From: Eudorina sp. 2006-703-Eu-15
Taxonomy: Eukaryota; Chlorophyta; Chlorophyceae; Chlamydomonadales; Volvocaceae
Assembly (NCBI GenBank): GCA_003117195.1
Contig: BDSI01000022.1
Coordinates: 867,752-931,751 of the forward strand
DNA: 64,000 nucleotides
Reading direction: 5' to 3'
Shown here: positions 41,067-64,000 of the stretch, piece by piece
Layout of the letters: each line of letters opens with the position of its first letter
Numbering within the stretch: position 1 is the stretch's first letter
Made by a program: the position numbers and the translations under genes
The notes under the pieces: model-generated
What the model was told of the DNA's origin: nothing
Databases searched by the model: none
Seen by the model: only the letters and a program-made list of their open reading frames with translations

Positions 41067-44000
41067 TCACCGTCGGGGTGTTAGGCCAGCGGCAGGGGCG
41101 GCGGTCCCCTCCCCGCCGCCTGCACACCAGGAGCCCAGCCCCAGTCCCCCGGGCGGGCAGGCCAGGGCCAGTCGGAGGGTGGCGTGGGCCGATACCACGG
41201 GGAACTTGCGCCCGAAGAGGTGGCACCTGTATGCTGCGGGGTCAGGGGTGGTGGGTGCGGCGACTCATGCCGGCACTGCGGTCGCGCTGTCTCGCAGAGC
41301 GCCCCCCCCCGGGGCCTCCGGGGTACCGCTACCGGCGCACCCGGGGCGGCGGCACCCGCTGCACACCGGCATCCCCGGGCGCACAGAGAGGAGGAACCCG
41401 GCGCGGCAAGCAGCGGGCAAACCAAGCCAGCATCCTCCCCGGACGTCCACAGGCGGTTGGAGCGGCGGGCCATCGGCTCCGCCCCCATGATGCGTCATGT
41501 CCTCATATGCCCATTACAAGGACAAGGGCTGTAACCCACCCTCAGCCGCCGCCGCCTAGGTACGGGTCCGACGGGTACGGGTACGGCCGCGGCGGTTCCC
41601 TCACCCAGCGGGACGTAGCCCAGCTGCTCCAGCCACAGCCGTAGCGACTCCGCCTCCCCCTCGCCCTGCGTCACCGCGGCTGCCGCCTCCTCCGGGCCTC
41701 CAGGAGGAGCTCCCCGCGGCTGCGCAGTGACGCCCACACCCGCCCTGCGTCCCTCAGCGGCCGCCTCACGCGCGGCACCCGCCGCTGCGTCCCGACCGAC
41801 TTCACTCCGCCAGCTCCGCGGGCCCCCTGCTGCTCGGCGCCCTCCGGGCTCTCCACCTCCACCACATCCACCACCTCCACCACCACAGGCTTCACTTGAT
41901 CCAGCGGCCGAGGCAGCTCCAAACGGGTGCGGCTCTGCCCGCGGGGCGGAGAACACGCGCGACAGTGACGCGGCGGAATCTGACACGCCGCCGCCCGAGG
42001 CGGCGGCTGCTCCGCCGTCACGGTCGCCTCCACGGCAGCTGCCCCAGCATGCCCTATCTGGACCCAGCAGCCGCCGTCCGTCCGGCTGCGGCGGCAGCGG
42101 CGGGGGTGACGAGGCCTGGCCGGAGAGGAGGCCGCTCACCGCCGCCATCGCCTCGAGCCAGAGGCGCCGCCACCAGGCCGGCAGAATGGCGGTGGCGCTC
42201 CGGCCCTCCCGTTCGGCCAGGTCCGCCGCCATCTGTCTGACGTCAGCGGGCAGGAAGCTGCGGGGATGCCAGCCGCCTCCGCCAGTCCAGTCGGCGTAGT
42301 GGGGCTCACCAAGGCAGTCGGTCTGCGTTGGCGCGCACAAGTGGAAATTGCGGAACGCACACGGAGGGGATACCGCGGGGCAGTGTCGGGGCGGGCTCAG
42401 GCGGGAGCTCATCGGACATCCATGTACGGCCATGTCACAGCACGGAACGGCATCGACAAGGTGAGTGAGACCCAGTCATGATGCCCCTGCAAGAATCCGG
42501 TGTCCGTACACATATTCGAGGCCGGTACATGTACCGTATACCATGCCCCCACACAGCGCGGGTGCGCCAGGCGTGGCAACACCAGCGCACACACACACGC
42601 CTGCCGGCGCTTGTCGCAGGCAGGGCAGGACGAGCCCCCGGGGATCCCTCATGAGTCATGACGCTGCTCGCCCGCCCGCCGCCTCCGACAGTGACGCATT
42701 GAGCGCTGGGCGGCCGACTTGCCGCGCGCCGCGCAGACATGCCTCCCGGGTTCCCGCCCAGACCTGTCCCATAGGACACACGGTACATTCGCGTGCCCCG
42801 TGCCGTAGTACCTGGTGCTCCAGCCCGTACGACGCCAGCAGCGTGGGCAGGTAGTGCTCGTCGCTGACGCACGGGTGCAGACCGTGAGTCAGCCCGCGCT
42901 GCAAGACCCATGGGTCGGCCGTGACGTCGCGCCGGGCAGCCCGCCTTGCCACACTCGCGTTCGCCGCCGTCGCGCGCCCGGAGCTCCCCCTCCTGGTGCT
43001 TGTGTTGGCCCCGCCATCATCGTTTCCTGCGACACCCCCGCCGCAACCACCGCCGCCGCCTCCGCGACCGCAGCCGCCGCCGTCGTCGTCAGTGCAACGC
43101 CCAGACTCGGGGCCGGGACCGCTGGGGTCCTCCGCATCGGCGGTGCTGGGTGTGGGCTCGCGCTCGTGTCCGCCCCCCTGCGGGCCCCGCTGTCCAACCT
43201 GCGGGTGCCGCTGCGGCGCCACCTGCGTCTGCGGACAGTCAGTGCACCCGACCGGCTGCGATGCAGCCCCCTCCCGAACGCGCGTGCTATCGCTGCCACC
43301 GCCGCCGCCACCTTCCCGCCTGCCGCCGTTGCGGGGAACACCAGCCGTTAAGACGGGCTGCTGAGACGTCGCCCAGCGGTGGAGGGGCGCCGGCGGCGGC
43401 GCCGGTGCGGGGGATGAGGCCGGTGCGGGGATGAGACGGATGAGGCTGCTGCCGGCGGCGGTGGCGGTGGCGGCGGTGGGCAGGGCGCTGCGGCGGTAGT
43501 AGCAGAAGCGGTGGAAGGCCTCCACCACGTGGCGGTCCGCGGCGGCCAGCGCCGCGTGCTGGCGCGTGAGCGCGAACCACTGGCGGCAGGGCGGCGGTTC
43601 AGGGGCCGGTGGCCGCGAGGGATTGGCGTGAAAAGAGCAAGCAACAGAATAAAGCAGGGCCTCAGAATAAAGCAGGGTCCTGGGGCTAGTTATTTCGGAG
43701 TTGGGGTGGACAGCCTGTGCGAGCTGCCGTGCGGATGCGCGGGGCTGCGTGTGTCGGTGCGATGCGGATGCGGCAGGATTGCGGGTCGCTGTGCCCGTGT
43801 ACGGTATATGCCCATGGAGATGGACACCAGCCAGCCGCACCTGGGAGCTCTTCCGCCAGTGCTCCCGGCTGAGGTGGGGCGTGGCCATGGCGGCGCGCCA
43901 CCTGAGAGGCGCGGGAGGCGGTATGCAGCAGTCAAGGGTTGCAGGGGGGAGAGGGCGGTGATTGGGGTGCGATCTTGTAACTGCAGGCAAAGCCGCGCCG

Positions 44001-44540
44001 GGACGCGTGCTCGCGGACAGCGGCAGCGTCGTGACGGACTGACCGTGCCGTATGGGCCCTATGGCTACAGCAGGCACAGCTACACCGCTGTCCTCTCCTC
44101 TGGCGAGGGGGGAAGAGGCTGCAGGTACGTACGGCAGGTGGCCGGTCCGGGCGCGGTACGGTATGTGGGCAGCCCCGCACTACAGCCCTCGCCGACGCCT
44201 GGCCCCTGGCTGCGCCTCGCGCTGCCACCCACGACAGGTGCGATGACCTGGTCCCGACACGTCAAAAACGCAGCATGCCTCCAGGGGTTGCACAGCCGCT
44301 TGGTAGGGCACACCAAGCGGTCCGGACCCGCGAGCGGACAAACCCCTGCCGGGCCCCGTCCCGCGCCACCTGGCGATGTCCATTTCCACGCCCCGGCAGG
44401 CGTCCAGGCGGCTGCGCTGCTCCCACACCAGCTGGGACCACACATGGGGCGCGGGCTGTGGGGGAGGGGCACCGGGTCGGCGGACACACACACGCCGAGT
44501 GTATTGGTGCCTGGTTTGGGTCGGGCGGGTTTCTCTCCAA

Positions 44541-44572
<32 letters not shown>

Positions 44573-46027
44573 ACAAACACACACACACACGCCGGCCACC
44601 AACATCGGCTATTGCGCTGGACTTCACTTCTCGCGGCTCAGTTTTCTTTTTAACACACACACTCCGGCCGGGTTTCCCGCTAAGCACACACGCCGCACAT
44701 ACAGGTCATCAAACATACAGGTCACTTATTGACGCTTTCGCAGCTCAAAGCCGCTTCTTGCGCCTTGCGTGGCGGCAAAGTCGAGCGAGCTCTGAGAGCC
44801 TAACGACAGACGCAGCGCAGCTCCTGGCAGTCAAGAGTCCCGCGCGGCGCGCACCCAGCTGGGGCGGGGCCAGGGCTGACGGGGCGGCCGTGTCAGGCCC
44901 CGGGCTGACGGGACCCCCAACCTGTCGCACATGCCGCACATGCCACCACGCCGCCGCACCCTCAGGGGTATGGACGTCTCACTGAGCAGCACCAGCTTCA
45001 CCACCCACGGGTCCCGCAGCGCCGCCGCGATCAGTCGTAGCTCCGCCTACCGGACCCATCCAGGCGAGGAGGGGAACGGGTTAGCAAGGCGAGGAGGGGA
45101 ACGGGTTAGCAAGGCGAGGCGAGGTAGGGGTAGGGGTAGGGCGGACCCAGCCAGGCAAGGAGGGAAAACGGGAGCCAGGCGAGGAGGGGAAGGGGCAGGG
45201 CGGACCCGAGGAGGGCAAGGAGCCGCGCGACACCACATACCGCCCCCGGGGGTACAAGGGTGCAGGGGACCGGGCTTCGGCGCGGTGCTGCTGGTGGCGG
45301 TCGGCGGCTGGAACCCCCCTTGCATATACGGTGTACCCCCACAGCCCCTCTCACAGCCCCCCCCACCTCCATCAAGACGTGCTGCGAGTAGCCCCGACTG
45401 GTGTTGACTGCGGGCACCAGCTCCCCCAGGGACAACACGCCGCCGGCCGGCGGCTGGCGGGTGGCATCCGACAGGTGCGCGAAGATGCGGAAGTAGCGGC
45501 GCCAGCCGCCGCCAGGAGGCATGACGGCGCCACTACTGACAGGGCTGCTGGTGCGGGTGCGGGTGCTGGTGCTGCCCGCCCCGATGGCGCCGCGGTCGGC
45601 CCGGTCTGCCGCCTGGTGGCATGCTCGCCTGGGCGAGGAAGGCGCTTCTCGCGTCCCGGTTTCGTCTCCAGGCCCCGGGCCGGCACCGCCATCGCGGCTG
45701 CTGGTGGTGCTGGTGGTGCTGCTGCACCCAGCGTCGTTGGTCGCGACGGGTGCAGCGTCGTCGCCGTCGTCGTCGTCGCGACCGTGATGGCCTATCTCCG
45801 CAGTCGTGGGGCTGGACCCTGTGCTAGCACCGGCCGCTGCCGCGGAAGGTGGATGATGACGCGGCGCCGCGTCTTCGCACCGACACCCAGCCGCTACAGC
45901 CGTCAGCCGTCGGCCGCCGCTGCAGCGGCGGTGACCATCTGCGCCCGGGTCCGCCGCGTGCGGTATTCGTACCGTGACGTCGCAGCCGTCCTCCATGCCC
46001 TCGCCGACGCCAGTGCCAACGTCACTT

Positions 46028-46059
<32 letters not shown>

Positions 46060-48217
46060 CCGACGACGCTCAGACCCACCATCCGCGCCGCCGCAGCTGT
46101 TGGACCCTGAGATCGACGGCTGCCGGGACAGCACCGCGAAATCACCGGAGCGCCCGCAAGCCCACTCCTCCCACAGCTTCGACTGCCGCCGTCCTTCCTC
46201 GTCGGTCTCTCCCGGGTACCTGCCGGCGGCGCTCCACCCGCCCTGCCACCAGCGCCGCGCCATGTCCGTGCCGTGCCCCGCCTGGGCTGCTCGGTCCGCC
46301 GGGCGCAGCGCCAGCTTCTGACGGACAGCTTCCTCCACCTTCCGAGCCATCTCATCGGCCCGCCTCATCTCGTCGACGCCGGGCTCGCCTCCGCCGTCGC
46401 CGGCACGGCCGTCGCCCCCGCCGTAGGCGGCGGCCAGCGAGCCGGCGATCAGCTCAGCAGCCTCCGCACGCACTATCCGCAGGACCTCCACCTCAGCCCA
46501 GGCGCCCGAGTCGAGGTACACGGCCGACGCGCTCCCTGCCGCAGCAGCCACGTCGGCCCGGTGGTCGTCGGCCGGATGCGGCTCCGCCCCGTCGGCGGCT
46601 TTGGAGGCAGCGCCCCCGGCACCGCCGCCCGCCGATGGACATTTCGGCGCCGGGAAGAGCTCCGCCGCCAGGCGCCTGCTGGTCGCAGTCAGCTGTGCGT
46701 CCAGCCGCGCCGCTGCGTCGAGCAGTCGGGGGGTGCTGACCGCCGCCTGGGCTGGCGCCGTGCTCCCTTCCGCCCCGGGCGCCATCGACGCCGACGCGTC
46801 CAACCCGGTTGCCGGTGCTCGTCCCCCTCTTGCTGCTGCTGCTGCCGACGCGTCGCTCCAGTCGACCCGGGTGGCTGCAGCACCGCAACCTGTGGCTGCG
46901 GCTGCGGTGGGAGGTGCGAATCGCTGGCTTTGCAGCTGGGAGCTGGCGACGGGACGCCCGGCGGTGGCCGCCGTCGCCGGCGGCGGCGGCGACGGTAGCT
47001 CCTCCCCGGGCGCGACCGGCAGTATGTGCTGCTGTGCGTAGCCCTGCCGGGACGATCGCCGGGGAGCGGGTGGGGCTCGAAGGAGCAGCGGCGGGCCGGC
47101 GAAGTGGGGGCATCGGCAGCGGCGGTAACGGTGCGGTGGTCTCAATTCGCGGAGCACGCCGAGCGGTGACGCGACGAGGCTGCCCGCGGGTCGTGAACTC
47201 GACCGCCCATCCTGTGTGTGGTTACTCTGTTTCCAAGCATTTGTATATACCTTACGTGTGATTCGTTACATGCCTCGGAGCCGGGTCTGACGCTGACTGG
47301 GGCAGCTACACTTGCTTGCTCATCGGGGAAACCACCGAAGCGCTCCTCTGTTGAGGAGGGGTGTACTCTACGTGTCTTGCCCGACGGGGAATGCGGAACT
47401 CCAGGTTTTGTGTCAGCGTCTCCGTGTGGCAATCGTGTACCTGGTAAGCCATCTCGTCGAAGGAGCGCAGCGGCGGCTTTAGCGGACCGCCCACCAGGCC
47501 CTCCAGGTCCACATGTACGGCCTTCCGTACGGCCGCAGCCGAGGGTGGGCGCCGCAGCTGCATCGAGTCAGCGCCGGCTAGGAAGGCCGCCCACAAGGCC
47601 TCATTAGCAAGCAACCCGTCACCCTGCACCAGGAACAGCAGCGCCACGCGGGGAATCAGGACCTCCTCCTCCTCAGGTCCCGCCTCCTCGATCGCGTCCA
47701 CCACAGTGGAAGCATCCTCGGCGCACCGGGCGCCGCCGCCGCCACTGCTGCCCCTGGAGCCTGCACTGCCTGGTTGCGGCCAGGTCTGCCCGGCTTTAGA
47801 GACCCTTGGCCCCAACGATGCTGCCCGTACGGTTGCTGCTGCTGGCATCCCACAAGCTCTCGTTGGCCCCTCCACCGCCTCGCCGCCGTCGCCGCGCCAG
47901 CCAGCCGGCTCCTCTTTGCGCGCATTCCGCGCGTTGCCGTTCTCCGGAGACTGTCGCACTTGTGTGGCGGTGCTGAAGCTCGGCGCCGCCACGACCGAGT
48001 TTGTGGGCGGCTGTCCAGTTGCCGGCGGGGTGGCGAGGGGGAGCCCGGGTGGGCCCAGCGCCTGGTGCAGGACGTGCACACGTGTGCCGCCCCATAGCAG
48101 CATGCCTCCCGCGGAGAGGAGTAAGGCGGCGGCCAGCACCCACCGGAGCAGCAGCGACCCGTGGGTCGCTGCCGTCCAACGACGCCGGCGGCCGGGGCAG
48201 CAGCGCAACACCCTCAT
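41067..48217 (-). CDS. Core-2/I-branching-type glycosyltransferase (GT14-like)
   Basis: Minus-strand exons in phase: 48217-47441, 47043-45367, 45046-44960, 44455-44370, 43901-43841, 43579-42812, then 42322 to an uncertain end near 41560. A last exon from 41226 to 41067 encodes CHLFGRKFP, the family's C-terminal motif. A type II membrane anchor (SLLLRWVLAAALLLSAGGMLLW) follows a short Arg-rich cytosolic tail, as in Golgi enzymes. Family motifs in order: RVALLFLVQGD, RLIAAALRDPW, KLVLLSETSIPL, SRLDACRGVEMD, REHWRKSSQ/WFALTRQHA, SDEHYLPTLLASYGLE, GGWHPRSF. Such enzymes transfer GlcNAc or related sugars to O-glycans in animals; plant and algal substrates are mostly unknown. Exon 2 is an unusually large 559-codon low-complexity insert, and exon 6 carries another. 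Confidence 0.83.
44536..44592 (+). repeat. CA dinucleotide microsatellite in glycosyltransferase intron 3
   Basis: Mostly uninterrupted CA repeats with occasional AA lie between exons 3 and 4 of the minus-strand gene. Confidence 0.9.
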
Positions 48218-49325
48218 GTCGGCCAACTCAACAAAAAAATCGTGCACGCGCACTTGGACGTGACAAAGCAGTTGTTGGTTAGGTAGGAGGAGGACGATGG
48301 CATGCATGCATGAACCGTCGGATGCAGGCGGAGAACTGCTCAGCCAGCACCCAGGGCCGCGCCGCGGGGCAGGCAAAACGACTAAATAGGCGTTACATGG
48401 TCCCCCTTACATTGCAGCGTGACCGTGAAACCATGACACAAGTGCAAAATCGCAAGTGTGAAGTCGCAGGGCGGTTGAGGGACACAGCAAGCGAGGCGCC
48501 ACCCCAGGTCCGAGGTCGCTGCCGTAACGCCCAAAGGAGCGTGAGCAGTGTGTGGTGACGTCCAAGCAGCACAACAAAACCAAGCCAGCCAGGCCTGCGG
48601 CGCTGCCAGGTCAAGGTGGTCGGGTCGGATCTGGATCCAAACGACAGAGGCATGCTGAAGCCGCGCGTGCCGATGCAGACCCGTAGTTATGTCGCTATGC
48701 GGCCTCGTTAGGGTCCCCCCGTTGCTGCGATGGCCGAGCCCAAAGGTGGCGCCCCTGCGACCCACCCGCAGTGCGTTTTTCAGCACGCTCCGTCGCGCTT
48801 TTGACTTGTTGAAACTCAATATCGAAACCACTCATCTGGAGTGGACCCAAAACAGACCTCGCATCAAGGCCAGCATTTCCGCGCACACCACCTTCGGGAT
48901 TCACAGCAATTCGCCCGCGCAAGGCTCCCGCCACCCCTGCACGCTGTCGTCCTGCCGCAACACTTGCCGCCTTACCAAGCAAAGCCGTACGAACCCACCG
49001 TCGCCCTCACATAGCGAAACGCACCTGCCCTGGCCAGACCCCCACCCCCACCACGATACCACCACCTCACGGCGTTACGACCGTCGCAGAGAGCAGCTCA
49101 GCCCACACCGCACACATCTGCGGCCCCCTGTTGGCCATCCCATATTCCCATTCCTCGCGCCATGGCGCACCTCCCTCCCCCGGGCGTATCGCTCCTTGAG
49201 GTCCCCCCCCAAATCACGGAGATATGGGCCAGCTCTTGCTACCTTATTAATGCCCCAATCATTACTATGTATGCTCCCGGCTTGCGCTCCGGGCCACCGT
49301 GGCGGGCGGCGGCGGGGTCTCGATG
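48218..49325. other. Space between POLQ 3' end and glycosyltransferase 5' end
   Basis: Both flanking genes are on the minus strand, so this holds the POLQ 3' UTR and the glycosyltransferase promoter. The minus-strand TGTAA copies I found are near 48393-48412, about 920 bases after the POLQ stop. No coding sequence was recognised. Confidence 0.45.

Positions 49326-64000
<14,675 letters not shown>

Overview
The window looks like nuclear DNA of a green alga of the Chlamydomonadales, probably volvocine. The exons are very GC-rich and broken by many short GT-AG introns with GTGAG/GTAAG donors. Proteins carry long Ala/Gly/Pro/Gln inserts, the intergenic and intronic DNA is full of minisatellites and hairpins, and gene families are algal/plant (ELIP, algal MYND-finger proteins, plant-type core-2/I-branching enzyme). 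No tRNA, rRNA, CRISPR or bacterial operon was seen. Exon models were built by hand from reading-frame phase and recognisable protein motifs.

Layout, left to right. A ~0.8 kb foldback repeat (300-1086) and intergenic DNA lead to a seven-exon METTL5 18S rRNA m6A methyltransferase (+, 3289-7541). Next are an early-light-inducible protein with plastid transit peptide (+, 9321-11343), a seven-exon alpha/beta hydrolase (-, 16927-14222) and a five-exon unknown protein with a PD-(D/E)XK nuclease-like core (+, 18319-21748). An orphan signal-peptide exon (-, 24297-24111) follows. A 3.6 kb array of 17-bp units (24966-28541) keeps several frames open on both strands without being a gene. A large MYND-finger gene (-, 35235-29806) shows frame breaks, an in-frame TAG and lost zinc ligands. 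Head-to-head with it lies a DUF1826 gene (+, 36968-39972), which converges on a core-2/I-branching glycosyltransferase (-, 48217-41067).

The right quarter (49326 to beyond 64000, minus strand) is a DNA polymerase theta homologue (POLQ/TEBICHI) cut by the window edge. The 26-exon model is in frame over about 2,213 codons. Helicase motifs II, III, V and VI, the helix-hairpin-helix and the exonuclease-like domain are recognisable. The polymerase domain can be aligned, but catalytic residues of motifs A, B and C all appear replaced. This is the most interesting observation: a polymerase-theta-like protein that keeps its helicase but seems to have lost its polymerase chemistry.

Other structure: a 12-bp palindrome GACCC(N2)GGGTC recurs across the window, often inside exons of unrelated genes. 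A POLQ intron holds a 43-bp-stem hairpin, POLQ has likely GC-AG introns, and a repeat is shared between METTL5 and POLQ introns. The genes do not form a pathway; they are independent nuclear loci.
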